A stretch of 45,198 nt of DNA from Erysipelotrichaceae bacterium (GCA_017473335.1 JAFULN010000010.1:1-45198), one strand, 5' to 3'. Shown: positions 1-7,693, numbered from the stretch's first letter. Translations and numbers: made by a program. Notes: generated by a model from the sequence alone, not told the origin.

Positions 1-1
1 C

Positions 2-106
2 ACCAATGCAAGAAAGTTTCTCTACGATAGTCAGCTCTATAAATTCATTAAAAACACTCTATATTCAATTTATAAACACAATAAAAAATGGGGCGTTCCA
101 ACCTAG
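2..106 (+). CDS. possible C-terminal fragment of an unidentified protein
   Basis: A frame is open from the left edge of the window and ends at TAG 104-106 after about 34 codons. It has no recognisable motif and its stop lies inside the hairpin at 85-127. It may be the tail of a gene that starts outside the window or a chance open frame. I cannot tell which. Confidence 0.15.
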   Translation, partial: TNARKFLYDSQLYKFIKNTLYSIYKHNKKWGVPT

Positions 107-127
107 GTGGTTGAAATACCCCATTTT
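85..127 (-). terminator. intrinsic terminator of the PPOX gene
   Basis: A perfect 9-bp stem (AAAATGGGG 85-93 with CCCCATTTT 119-127) extends inward with CAACC/GGTTG around a 5-base loop. Read on the minus strand it is followed by a T-rich run and lies just past the stop codon at 150. Confidence 0.75.
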
Positions 128-149
128 GTCGATTGTCTGAACTGTCTGT

Positions 150-590
150 TTAAGACAGTTCAATATTTGTAAAATCAATGTCATAACGTGTTCCATTTGA
201 ATAGAGAACACCGGTTTTCATATGAATGCATAGGATGATTGTATTCATGTCTGAATCATCAACATGTCCATTATCAATCCAGCTTTCAAAAGATGCACGA
301 AGTGTCTGATAAAACTCTTTGTTTTGTTCAGTGAGGACATATCCTCTATTTTCTGCGATACCATGACCAGTGAACCATTCTCCACAAACGGCAACAATAG
401 GATTCTGTTCAATCTGTTTCATTTTAGCAGACTGTGCATGTGTAATGATATAGAAACAACCCTCATGATATACGGCATTTACTGCACGTACATATGGAAT
501 ATTGTCTAAAGTGGTACCGATTGAGATGAGACGATCACACCCAAATCGTTCATTCATGATTGATTGAGCTTCTTGAGTAAAAGAATTCAT
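150..590 (-). CDS. pyridoxamine 5'-phosphate oxidase-like (split-barrel) family protein
   Basis: A 146-residue protein of the PPOX/flavin-binding split-barrel superfamily. The order of elements is typical: a short N-terminal helix, a strand pair reading SIGTTLDNIPYVRAVNAVYH, then an FYIITHAQSAKMKQIEQNP segment in which the family places its flavin contacts, then VAVCGEWFTGHG. Such proteins bind FMN, F420 or haem, or act as small stress proteins; the cofactor cannot be read here. The ATG at 590 follows AAAGGAGAA at good spacing. It is a single-gene unit with its own terminator. Family call firm, substrate unknown. Confidence 0.8.
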   Translation of the reverse strand: MNSFTQEAQSIMNERFGCDRLISIGTTLDNIPYVRAVNAVYHEGCFYIITHAQSAKMKQIEQNPIVAVCGEWFTGHGIAENRGYVLTEQNKEFYQTLRASFESWIDNGHVDDSDMNTIILCIHMKTGVLYSNGTRYDIDFTNIELS

Positions 591-639
591 CAGTATTCTC
601 CTTTCATCATTCTATTTCATTATACATAAAATAATAAGT

Positions 640-1503
640 TTAAAATAGCGATAGCTGTTCAGTTTGTTCAGGAAATTCATGAAGATATTTAAAGATTTCA
701 TCAGTGCCAAAGAGTATGTTGTGTTTTTTACAGGTTTCTTTGCAGAGTTTCATCAGTTCGTAGTGATGATCTGAATTTACTTCATAGGCATTTCCATATT
801 TTCTTTGATACTTTTGTGTTAAACCAGGAAAGTGTTTATCTAAAGCTGTATAAAAATATTCTCTATCTCCTTCTCTAAGAGTCACTCCCATTCCAAAACA
901 GAGGATGCCATGAACCTTTGCGTCAATACAATATTGTAGAATTCCTTCAATGTTTTCTTTGGTGTCATTAATAAATGGAAGAATAGGACAAAGCCAAACA
1001 ATCGTAGGAATGCCATGTTCATGGAGTGTTTTTAAGGCTTCTACACGTTCTTTAGTTGTAGATACGTTAGGTTCAATGATTTTGCATAGCTGTTCATCAT
1101 AGGTAGTCAGTGTCATTTGGACAACACATTTTGATTTCTTATTGATACTGACCAGTAAGTCCAAATCTCTTAGAATGGATGCAGATTTTGTCTGAATGGC
1201 TACACCAAATCCATAGTGATCAATGATTTCAAGGCATTTACGAGTCAGCTTTAAAGTCTGTTCACAATGCATATATGGATCACACATAGCACCTGTACCA
1301 ATCATACATTTCTTTCTTTTTGAGCGCAGTGCTTTTTCCAATAATTCAGGAGCATTCTGTTTCACTTCAATGTCTTCAAAATCATGATTCATGTTGTAAC
1401 AGGTGCTTCTGGAATCACAGTAGATACATCCATGAGTGCAGCCTCGATAAATGTTGATGCCATTTTGTGCAGATAATATTCCTTTAGCGTTTATGAAATG
1501 CAC
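640..1503 (-). CDS. SPL-like radical SAM protein with a C-terminal beta-clamp motif
   Basis: A 287-residue radical SAM enzyme resembling the spore-photoproduct-lyase/Rv2578c-type group. The cluster motif CTHGCIYC gives Cys22, Cys26 and Cys29 for the 4Fe-4S cluster that cleaves S-adenosylmethionine. GTGAMCDPY and QTKSASILRDLDLL fit the (beta/alpha)6 core. The protein ends in EQLSLF, which matches the consensus beta-sliding-clamp pentapeptide QL(S/D)LF. The start overlaps the YolD-like gene by 13 bp, so it is the third gene of a repair operon. DNA-lesion reversal or processing at the replication fork is an inference from this context; the substrate is unknown. Confidence 0.82.
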   Translation of the reverse strand: MHFINAKGILSAQNGINIYRGCTHGCIYCDSRSTCYNMNHDFEDIEVKQNAPELLEKALRSKRKKCMIGTGAMCDPYMHCEQTLKLTRKCLEIIDHYGFGVAIQTKSASILRDLDLLVSINKKSKCVVQMTLTTYDEQLCKIIEPNVSTTKERVEALKTLHEHGIPTIVWLCPILPFINDTKENIEGILQYCIDAKVHGILCFGMGVTLREGDREYFYTALDKHFPGLTQKYQRKYGNAYEVNSDHHYELMKLCKETCKKHNILFGTDEIFKYLHEFPEQTEQLSLF

Positions 1504-1928
1504 TCAAATCCTTCTTTCTGAAACAGAGGACAATGAATCTCTGTGATATCACTAATGTTGATAATGGTTTTATCTTTCATGATGATTTGTTGGAAAGTGT
1601 CATCAATGCGACGAATCACCCCAGTTGTCATCCTATAACATCCCCCGCTTTTCTTTTTATCGGGAATGAAATAAGTGATTTCTACATTTGGACAACAATG
1701 AAGATGGTCCTGAAGAAATGAGAGTTTTCGATTGAGTGTAATCACCTGATCCATACTTAAAACGACTTTTGTATCCGTTAAACGAGCTGTTTCATGCACA
1801 GCCTCCTCATATCCTGTAAGGGCTGCAAATGGTGCAAATTGTGCAGCACGATTAGAAACAGACATCGGTTTACGTGTTTTGGAAACATGATGAGAAAGAT
1901 ATAAAATATCCTGATATTTTGAGTTCAT
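1491..1928 (-). CDS. YolD-like family protein
   Basis: A 145-residue protein with the YolD-like signature: RKPM near residues 19-22 and RAAQFAPFAALTGYEEA at about 27-43, then a basic beta-rich half. Members usually sit beside UvrX/UmuC-type Y-family polymerases in Bacillota and have been proposed as their UmuD-like partners. Here the start overlaps the polymerase stop by 4 bp (ATGA at 1925-1928), so the two are translationally coupled, and its own end overlaps the radical SAM start. Family and context are firm; the partner role is known only by analogy. Confidence 0.85.
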   Translation of the reverse strand: MNSKYQDILYLSHHVSKTRKPMSVSNRAAQFAPFAALTGYEEAVHETARLTDTKVVLSMDQVITLNRKLSFLQDHLHCCPNVEITYFIPDKKKSGGCYRMTTGVIRRIDDTFQQIIMKDKTIINISDITEIHCPLFQKEGFECIS

Positions 1929-3451
1929 GCACGATGCCCTCCAATCTGTTCATTTCTTTGTATCATCGTTGCCCCTTCCTCTTTGTTCATGAGTTTTAAA
2001 ATTTTATTTTTACCATATTTTTTCTTAATGGAGACAATGGTTTTTTGAAGACTATTCTCTTTCTTTAATTCAATATCTTCAATAACGCTTCTTTCCTGAA
2101 GTGTCTCAAAATCAGAAAATAGACTGATTTGAGAATGAACAGACTTGAGTTTAGCGATATCTTCCTGAAGCACATTGCATGCAGTGATGTTGATACGGCG
2201 TACTAATAATTGAGGATCAACGATGCGGTCATAAAGTGTTGTGACAGCTTCCACAATTTTTTTAGTTGATGCAGTTGGAAAATCAATATGAATTGTACCA
2301 TGGGCATGTTTAGGTATTTTACGTCCATAAAAGTCAACTTTAACTTCCTGGTGGACATGTTGTTTATAATTGGAGTTGGTTAGATTTTCAATGTCATATC
2401 CAACTGTTAATACAATTTGACTTGTCACAAGGCACTTTTCAACAAGATCCAGCGAGAGCTGTTCTGCCATTTCCTGGGAAATTAATCGTCCTTTTTTTGC
2501 GGTATAGGCACAATGCAGAACCTGTCCTGTACCCAATGAATTTGCGACCGGCTGATAAGATTTAATGTCTTTCATCGTACAAGGTTCCCATCCCCAGGCA
2601 TGATCAATAAGAAGTTCAGCATTTATGCCAAACAAATGATACAATAAGTCCTCATTATAGAATTCATTGGCTTTTCCAATAGAGCATTTTGCGATATCTC
2701 CCATGGTATAGAGTCCGTTTTCTTCCAGTTTCTTGGCATATCCTCTTCCTATGCGCCAAAAGTCAGTCAAAGGCTGATGATCCCACAGCTTTGTACGGTA
2801 AGTCAGTTCATTGAGCTGTGCCATACGAACACCATGTTCATTTGGCTCTGTGTGTTTAGCGACGATATCCATGGCGACTTTTGCCAGATAAAGATTAGTG
2901 CCAATACCGACGGTTGCAGTAATATGTGTTGTTTGAAAGACATCTTGTACAATAGTCGTCGCATACTCTTTAGGATTCATTCCAGAACTTCTTAGATAAG
3001 GTGTAATATCAATGAAAACTTCATCAATAGAATAGACATGAATATCTTCAGGGGCTGCATATTTTAAATAAATCTGATAAATCTGAGTGCTAACCTCCAT
3101 GTATCGTGCCATTCTGGGAGGTGCTGCAATATAAGTCATTTCTAATGAAGGGTTGTTTTTTAATTCGTCTAGAAAATGAGATTTACCAGTGAATTTTCCT
3201 TTAGGTGCCAGAATTCTTCTTGTCTGATTGACTTCTTTCACTTTTTGGATGACTTCAAATAAACGTGCCCTGCCAGAAACCCCAAAGGATTTAATGGCTG
3301 GAGTTGCGGCGAGACAGATTGTTTTTTCTGTTCTGCTGGCATCGGCAACAACTAAATTGGTATTCATTGGATCTAGATTTCTATCAATGCATTCAACAGA
3401 AGCATAGAAGGACTTTAAATCAATTGCAAGATAGGTTTTCTGCAGGTTCAT
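1925..3451 (-). CDS. Y-family (UvrX/DinB-like) translesion DNA polymerase
   Basis: A 508-residue Y-family polymerase. Asp11 in AIDLKSFYASVE and Asp143-Glu144 in YSIDEVFID are the metal-binding catalytic acids. VGIGTNLYLAKVA and WRIGRGYAKKL are the usual palm/thumb motifs. QISLF near residues 441-445 looks like a beta-clamp-binding motif. I start at 3451, not at the upstream Met at 3502, because AGGAGG lies 8 bases before 3451 and the first promoter's -10 overlaps the upstream stretch. It is the first gene of a three-gene operon with the YolD-like and radical SAM genes. Role: lesion bypass, probably damage-induced. Confidence 0.9.
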   Translation of the reverse strand: MNLQKTYLAIDLKSFYASVECIDRNLDPMNTNLVVADASRTEKTICLAATPAIKSFGVSGRARLFEVIQKVKEVNQTRRILAPKGKFTGKSHFLDELKNNPSLEMTYIAAPPRMARYMEVSTQIYQIYLKYAAPEDIHVYSIDEVFIDITPYLRSSGMNPKEYATTIVQDVFQTTHITATVGIGTNLYLAKVAMDIVAKHTEPNEHGVRMAQLNELTYRTKLWDHQPLTDFWRIGRGYAKKLEENGLYTMGDIAKCSIGKANEFYNEDLLYHLFGINAELLIDHAWGWEPCTMKDIKSYQPVANSLGTGQVLHCAYTAKKGRLISQEMAEQLSLDLVEKCLVTSQIVLTVGYDIENLTNSNYKQHVHQEVKVDFYGRKIPKHAHGTIHIDFPTASTKKIVEAVTTLYDRIVDPQLLVRRINITACNVLQEDIAKLKSVHSQISLFSDFETLQERSVIEDIELKKENSLQKTIVSIKKKYGKNKILKLMNKEEGATMIQRNEQIGGHRA

Positions 3452-3473
3452 TTTATCATCCTCCTGTGGGTTG

Positions 3474-3502
3474 ATAATACCATGAACTAGAATTATTTTC
3501 AA
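3474..3502 (-). promoter_or_regulatory. sigma-A-type promoter of the polymerase operon
   Basis: On the minus strand TTGAAA (3502-3497) and TATTAT (3479-3474) are separated by exactly 17 bases, about 25 bases before the AGGAGG site of the polymerase gene. Confidence 0.7.
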
Positions 3503-3506
3503 GTTC
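3484..3506. promoter_or_regulatory. 9-5-9 inverted repeat overlapping the polymerase promoter
   Basis: GAACTAGAA (3484-3492), five bases, then TTCAAGTTC (3498-3506): 8 of 9 positions pair. It covers the -35 and half the spacer of the repair-operon promoter, a natural repressor position. It contains GAAC/GTTC ends like LexA boxes but the spacing differs from the classical Bacillus box. Confidence 0.5.
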
Positions 3507-3553
3507 TTGACAAATGGAAATATTATGCATTGAAAAACAGAAGAATAATCAGC

Positions 3554-3582
3554 TTGTCTTTGGAAAAACAGAGTGCTACAAT
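3554..3582 (+). promoter_or_regulatory. promoter of azlCD
   Basis: TTGTCT (3554-3559) and TACAAT (3577-3582) with a 17-base spacer, some 30 bases upstream of the azlC start. Confidence 0.55.
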
Positions 3583-3613
3583 TTTAGACAATCAATGATT
3601 TGGGGGAATCATT

Positions 3614-4333
3614 ATGAAACGCGAAAATACTTTGGCTTTTCAACAAGGAATTCGTGATGGTATTCCAATTGCGCTGGGTTATGCAGCTGTTTCATTTGCA
3701 CTAGGGATCGCAGCACGAAATCATGGACTGAGCTGGATAGAAGCTACTGTGATGAGTTTAATGAACAATACATCTGCGGGTGAATTTGCGGCTCTTGATC
3801 AAATCCGCATCAATGCACCATTGATTGAAATTGCACTGACTCAGCTGATTATTAACTTAAGATACTTGCTGATGTCTTGTGCTTTATCACAGAAGCTCTC
3901 ATCGAATATATCTATTGGTCATCGTATGTTAGTAGGATTTGATGTAACGGATGAAATCTTTGGGATATCTATTGCCTATCCTGGCAAATTGAACCCATTT
4001 TACAGTTATGGAGCGATGCTGGTATCTATTCCATGCTGGGCGGCTGGAACATGTTTGGGTGTATTGTTAGGCAATGCACTTCCAGACAGTATTGTTTCTG
4101 CACTTAGTGTAGCTCTTTATGGCATGTTTATTGCGATTGTGATACCTCCTGCCAGAGAATCGAAAGTTCTTGCGGGAGTTGTACTTATTTCAATGGCTGC
4201 AAGCATCCTGTTTGACTGGCTTCCAATGCCTTCATGGATGAGTGGAGGAATGAAAATCATTGTACTTACAGTAGTTATCTCTTTGGGTGCAGCGATTTTA
4301 TTTCCAGTAAAGGAGGATGAAGCTCATGCGTAG
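3614..4333 (+). CDS. azlC: AzlC family branched-chain amino acid exporter, large subunit
   Basis: A 239-residue membrane protein with the AzlC pattern: an N-terminal GIRDGIPIALGYAAVSFALG segment, then several hydrophobic helices, and the conserved NLRYLLMS element at about residues 81-88. With AzlD it forms a two-component permease known to export branched-chain amino acids or their analogues. Length is normal. The ATG follows a GGGG-type ribosome site (ttgggggaatcatt). Its stop overlaps the azlD start by 8 bp. Substrate is assigned from the family only. Confidence 0.9.
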   Translation: MKRENTLAFQQGIRDGIPIALGYAAVSFALGIAARNHGLSWIEATVMSLMNNTSAGEFAALDQIRINAPLIEIALTQLIINLRYLLMSCALSQKLSSNISIGHRMLVGFDVTDEIFGISIAYPGKLNPFYSYGAMLVSIPCWAAGTCLGVLLGNALPDSIVSALSVALYGMFIAIVIPPARESKVLAGVVLISMAASILFDWLPMPSWMSGGMKIIVLTVVISLGAAILFPVKEDEAHA

Positions 4334-4631
4334 TGAAGTCTTGATGGCTATCTTAGTAATGGCTGGTGTTACCTATCTAATTCGAGTTTTACCTCTTGTT
4401 TTGATACGTAAGCCTATCACAAATCCTCTGTTTCGATCTTTTTTGTATTATGTGCCTTATGTAACATTGTCTGTGATGACAGTACCTGCAATATTAACCG
4501 CAACTCAAAGTCCTATTTCAGGTACAATAGGTTTTGTGGTAGCTGTTGTGCTTGCTTATAAGAAAGCATCTTTGATTCAAGTAGCAAGTGTTGCCTGTGC
4601 TGCAGTCTATCTTGCTGAACTTGTTTTGTAG
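4326..4631 (+). CDS. azlD: AzlD family small subunit of branched-chain amino acid exporter
   Basis: A 101-residue protein with four hydrophobic segments and the AzlD features TYLIRVLPL near the N-terminus and FLYYVPYVTLSVMTVPAIL in the middle. An upstream ATG at 4317 abuts AGGAGG, which makes it unusable; the ATG at 4326 lies 9 bases after AGGAGG and is chosen. It is the obligate partner of AzlC and overlaps it by 8 bp, so the subunits are co-translated. Confidence 0.88.
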   Translation: MRSEVLMAILVMAGVTYLIRVLPLVLIRKPITNPLFRSFLYYVPYVTLSVMTVPAILTATQSPISGTIGFVVAVVLAYKKASLIQVASVACAAVYLAELVL

Positions 4632-4672
4632 GGCATTGATTTGAATTTTGTTTAAAATGAATACACTATAGG

Positions 4673-4962
4673 TGAAGGGTTGTAAAAGGCAACACGTCAT
4701 GCGCTTTCTCTTGATAGAGAAGTGGTGGACAGATAAACGCTGCTTGGTTTTGTGAGGACGCAATGCAGCGTTTTTTCTTTTGAAATCTAACATCAAAATC
4801 ACAACGATCATCACATCATAAGTACATGTGATAGTACTTGTCGGCAGTTCATATGGGAAAGAAATCAGAAGTTCTATGGTGATTGTACTGATGATAAAGA
4901 GTTGCTATTTTCTTTATGGAGTATGCATAAGTCCAAGACGACAAGACTGCACAATCCCTTCA
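4673..4962 (+). repeat. repeated non-coding element, copy A
   Basis: This fills most of the gene-free stretch 4632-5022. Compared with copy B (27049-27266, opposite strand) it shares the 5' end GGTTGTAAAAGGC, the core GGTGGACAGATAAA, TTTTTTCTTTTGAAATCTA after a hairpin, and a 3' part containing GTATGCATA, TCCAAGACG and CAATCCCTTCATTTTAA. The ends are inverted repeats of each other (TGAAGGGTTGT... and ...ACAATCCCTTCA), as in a MITE. Copy A has an extra segment near 4800-4880 that B lacks. Weaker similarity continues about 30 bases left and 20 right. No coding frame and no clear target duplication. Confidence 0.75.
4735..4780 (+). terminator. variable-stem hairpin of element copy A
   Basis: AAACGCTGC (4735-4743), 21-base loop, GCAGCGTTT (4765-4773) and a T-rich run. 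Copy B has an equally perfect 9-bp stem with a 21-base loop at the same place but a different stem sequence. It could end a short RNA begun at the left end of the element and may also serve azlCD. Confidence 0.65.
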
Positions 4963-5022
4963 TTTTAAATATTCTTTTTAAAAACGTAACATAAAAAGTA
5001 AAAATCCCAGTATTTCTGGGAT

Positions 5023-5460
5023 TCATATTTGGAGTGTCATTTGTATGTGTGGGATGCCATCTTCTAAAAATTCATCAGAAGTTTGTATGAATCCTTGTTT
5101 TTCATAGAGTGTGCGAGCGTAGATTTGTGCTTCAAGAATGATTTTTTCTGCATGATAGATCTCTTGTGCAGCTTTTATACCTGCTTTTAAGACTTCTGTT
5201 CCAAGTCCGCATCTTCTTTTTCTAGCAATGACTCTTCCAATGCCAACCTCATCAAAAGAAATCCCCTTTTCCAAGACTCTTAAATAAGCTTGTATTCCCT
5301 GTTCATCTTTGATGAAGACATGAAGAGAATGTTTGTCTTTATCATCGATGTCTAAATAAGGACAGTTCTGTTCAACGATAAAGACTGAATTTCTTAATTG
5401 AAGGATTTCATACAGTTCATCAAGAGTGAGTTCATGATAATATTTAATGATTGTCTGCAT
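5023..5460 (-). CDS. ElaA-type GNAT N-acetyltransferase
   Basis: A 145-residue GNAT protein. ELYEILQLRNSVFIVEQNCPY at the N-terminus is characteristic of the ElaA branch. VGIGRVIARKRRCGLGTEVL is the acetyl-CoA-binding motif A (R/Q-x-x-G-x-G/A), and ARTLYEKQGF is motif B. It probably acetylates a small amine or peptide; no substrate can be named. Its start overlaps the end of the upstream Nudix gene by 17 bp, so the two form an operon and are probably co-translated. Length matches the family. Confidence 0.85.
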   Translation of the reverse strand: MQTIIKYYHELTLDELYEILQLRNSVFIVEQNCPYLDIDDKDKHSLHVFIKDEQGIQAYLRVLEKGISFDEVGIGRVIARKRRCGLGTEVLKAGIKAAQEIYHAEKIILEAQIYARTLYEKQGFIQTSDEFLEDGIPHIQMTLQI

Positions 5461-5968
5461 GATTCTTTTCTTTCATTTTTAAATAATCCTGATACATTAA
5501 AGGCATGATGCTTCCTACACGGGCTGGGAAAAAGAGTTTTTCTGCTTCTTGATGAGGTATCCATTGTGCATCTTCGACTTCACTTGAGAGAGTAAAATCT
5601 TGTTTTTTGGCAAATCCGACAAAGCCATGCATGAGCTGTTCCCTTTTTGAGAACCAGTATGTACCTGTAGATACAAGAGATTCAAGTTTAATACCCAATT
5701 CTTCTTCTACTTCACGCATTGCACAAGCTTCTGCAGTTTCACCTACAGAAATGTATCCAGAGACAAAATTACGGTGTACTGTGGACAAATATGGCTGAGA
5801 TAACATGGCAATTTCATCAAATTCATTGACGACCATGATGATGACACAGCTGGCAAAAGAATCAAACCAGTATTTTTCACAGGCTGTACAGTAAGGGACA
5901 AATCCATCGTCTCCTGCTTCTTTATCAATGAGTTTAAGTCCGCATTCAGGACAATATTTATAATGCAT
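5444..5968 (-). CDS. Nudix hydrolase with N-terminal zinc ribbon
   Basis: A 174-residue protein. Cys6, Cys9, Cys27 and Cys30 form a zinc ribbon like that of NudC-type NADH pyrophosphatases. The Nudix box runs from Gly71 to Ile93 (G-x5-E-x7-REVEEELGI), with all catalytic residues present. I see no SQPxPFPxS motif downstream of the box, which marks NADH-specific members, so substrate may differ (dinucleotide or nucleoside diphosphate derivative). The open frame extends to 6064, but GGAGG lies 7 bases before the ATG at 5968. First gene of a two-gene operon with the acetyltransferase. Confidence 0.85.
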   Translation of the reverse strand: MHYKYCPECGLKLIDKEAGDDGFVPYCTACEKYWFDSFASCVIIMVVNEFDEIAMLSQPYLSTVHRNFVSGYISVGETAEACAMREVEEELGIKLESLVSTGTYWFSKREQLMHGFVGFAKKQDFTLSSEVEDAQWIPHQEAEKLFFPARVGSIMPLMYQDYLKMKEKNHADNH

Positions 5969-6096
5969 AGGAATACCTCCATGAAAACTATTATAACGCA
6001 TCTTTGAGAAATACAAAAGACTGTGACAGAATGATGAAAATATCACTTGAGTTTTCAGTAACAAATGAAAATCAGTTATGAAAATCTGTACATTTG

Positions 6097-6105
6097 TGAT
6101 ATCAT
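6097..6105 (+). promoter_or_regulatory. extended -10 promoter of the MATE gene
   Basis: TG-A-TATCAT (6097-6105) forms an extended -10 about 30 bases upstream of the start. The matching -35 region (TATGAA at 6077-6082) is weak. Confidence 0.35.
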
Positions 6106-6134
6106 GGATATATGTTTGTATGGGGTGATAGCTT

Positions 6135-7505
6135 ATGTCGTTAAAGAAGACACAGTCTATTGATATGATTCATGGACCGTTGTTGAAGAATATTTGGATT
6201 TATTCGGTTCCACTGATGGCAACGAATTTTCTGCAGATGCTGTTTAATGCAGCAGATACGGTGGTTGTTGGACGATTTGCAGGAGAACAGGCACTTGCAG
6301 CAGTAGGTGCAACAGGTTCGCTGTGTTTCCTGCTGATTTCACTTTTCAATGGTCTAAGTATGGGAAGCAATGTACTGATTGCACGATATATTGGCGCACA
6401 AGATCATGATAAAATTGAAAAAGCAGTACATACTTCAATTACTTTAGCTGCAGTCAGTGGGATTTTATTAACGGGTATAGGATATTTCTTATCAAGACCT
6501 TTGCTTGAAATGATGTCTACACCAAGTGATATTATTGGTTTAAGTGAATTGTACATGCGTATTTATTTTGTAGGGACATTCTTTGGATTGATTTATAACT
6601 TTGGTGCTTCTATTCTGCGTGCTAAAGGAGATACAAAGCGTCCTCTGTACTTCTTATGTATTAGTGGCATTACGAATGTTGTTTTGAATATGATTTTTGT
6701 TGTGTTCTTTCATATGAGTGTTGCGGGAGTTGCGATTGCGACAGTGATTTCACAGGCAGTTTCAACAGTAATGGTATGCAAGACACTGATGGAAGAAAAA
6801 GATGCAACTCGTTTAGATTTCAAAAAACTGGGTATTGATTTATCGATGGTTTGGAACATTGTAAAAATTGGTGTCCCTGCAGGTATTCAGGGTATGGTCT
6901 TCTCATTAAGCAATGTAGTAGTACAGTCCAGTATCAATTCGTTTGATTCATCTACAATTGTTGCAGGAAACAGTGCTGGTGCTAATGTGGAAAACTTTGT
7001 CTATATTGGAATGATGGCCTTTACACAAGCTTGTATCACATTCACTAGTCAAAACATTGGTGCTAAAAACTATGGACGTGTTAAAGAAATCTTTAAGACA
7101 ACAATGATTCTGGATATGATTGCAGCTCTGTCAATGGGCTTTATCGTCTGGTACTTTGGAGATTTCTTCTTAGGATTCTATACAAGCGAGCCAGCAGTTG
7201 TCGAAGCTGGTATGAGTCGTCTGTTCTGGGTAGCTCTGTTCCTTGTGTTAAATGGTATTTTGGATGTCTTTGTCTGCTCAATGCGTGGTATGGGCTATTC
7301 TACACTTCCAACAGCAGTCATGATTGTGGGAATCTGTGGTGTTCGTTTAACTTGGCTGTGGACAGTCTTCCCTATGCATCGCACATTGGATGTTATTTAT
7401 ATGTGCTTCCCAATCAGCTGGACAATCACAAGTATTATTCAGGGATTCTTCTGGGTATACTGTCATAACAAACTATTAAAAAATGCTGAATTAGTTCAAG
7501 AGTAA
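6135..7505 (+). CDS. MATE family multidrug or metabolite efflux transporter
   Basis: A 456-residue, 12-helix membrane protein of the MATE superfamily (NorM/DinF fold). NIWIYSVPLMATNFLQMLFN, NAADTVVVGRFAGEQALAAVG and SMGSNVLIARYIGA are the diagnostic first-helix motifs; GVPAGIQGMVFSLSNVVVQ marks the second half. It exports cationic compounds using Na+ or H+ gradients; the substrate cannot be inferred. The start follows GGGGTGATAGCTT. It is a single transcription unit, with a terminator that begins within its stop region. Length and ends are normal. Confidence 0.92.
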   Translation: MSLKKTQSIDMIHGPLLKNIWIYSVPLMATNFLQMLFNAADTVVVGRFAGEQALAAVGATGSLCFLLISLFNGLSMGSNVLIARYIGAQDHDKIEKAVHTSITLAAVSGILLTGIGYFLSRPLLEMMSTPSDIIGLSELYMRIYFVGTFFGLIYNFGASILRAKGDTKRPLYFLCISGITNVVLNMIFVVFFHMSVAGVAIATVISQAVSTVMVCKTLMEEKDATRLDFKKLGIDLSMVWNIVKIGVPAGIQGMVFSLSNVVVQSSINSFDSSTIVAGNSAGANVENFVYIGMMAFTQACITFTSQNIGAKNYGRVKEIFKTTMILDMIAALSMGFIVWYFGDFFLGFYTSEPAVVEAGMSRLFWVALFLVLNGILDVFVCSMRGMGYSTLPTAVMIVGICGVRLTWLWTVFPMHRTLDVIYMCFPISWTITSIIQGFFWVYCHNKLLKNAELVQE

Positions 7506-7526
7506 GTTCAAAACTTACTCTTTTTC
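7500..7526 (+). terminator. terminator overlapping the MATE stop codon
   Basis: GAGTAAG (7500-7506) and CTTACTC (7514-7520) pair over a 7-base loop and are followed by TTTTTC. The TAA stop lies inside the stem. Confidence 0.85.
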
Positions 7527-7603
7527 TATATGGCTGTATTTTTGAAGATAATAGATGATGAATAAACTAAGATGAAAAGAAACAAGAAATTTAGAGAAAT
7601 AAA

Positions 7604-7621
7604 ATGTGAAAAAAATAACAA
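7604..7621. promoter_or_regulatory. candidate Rex-like operator at the alcohol dehydrogenase promoter
   Basis: On the minus strand this reads TTGTTA-N6-TCACAT, ending 6 bases before the -35. The same 12 fixed bases occur at 32470-32487 before the HPr-lactate dehydrogenase promoter. It resembles Rex sites of Bacillota (TTGTGAA-N4-TTCACAA and TTGTTAA-N4-TTAACAA). A half-site TTGTGAA also lies in the spacer at 7634-7640. Confidence 0.4.
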
Positions 7622-7627
7622 AATATA

Positions 7628-7656
7628 TTGAAATTGTGAATTTATTAGCATATAAT
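7628..7656 (+). promoter_or_regulatory. sigma-A promoter of the alcohol dehydrogenase gene
   Basis: TTGAAA (7628-7633), a 17-base spacer and a consensus TATAAT (7651-7656). The expected transcript starts just before a small hairpin (GGTGTT AAG AACACC, 7665-7679), followed by AAGGAGG. Confidence 0.8.
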
Positions 7657-7693
7657 AGCACATGGGTGTTAAGAACACCGAAGGAGGACAAAA

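Noticed and set aside
4663-4972. Target-site duplication flanking the repeated elements
   Set aside because: No matching direct repeat was found at either copy; similarity fades gradually beyond the inverted ends, so element borders are uncertain.
4632-5022. T-box or known riboswitch in element A
   Set aside because: No T-box sequence, specifier loop or recognisable aptamer; the element is not upstream of a fitting gene on the same strand, and its inverted copy lies in an unrelated context.
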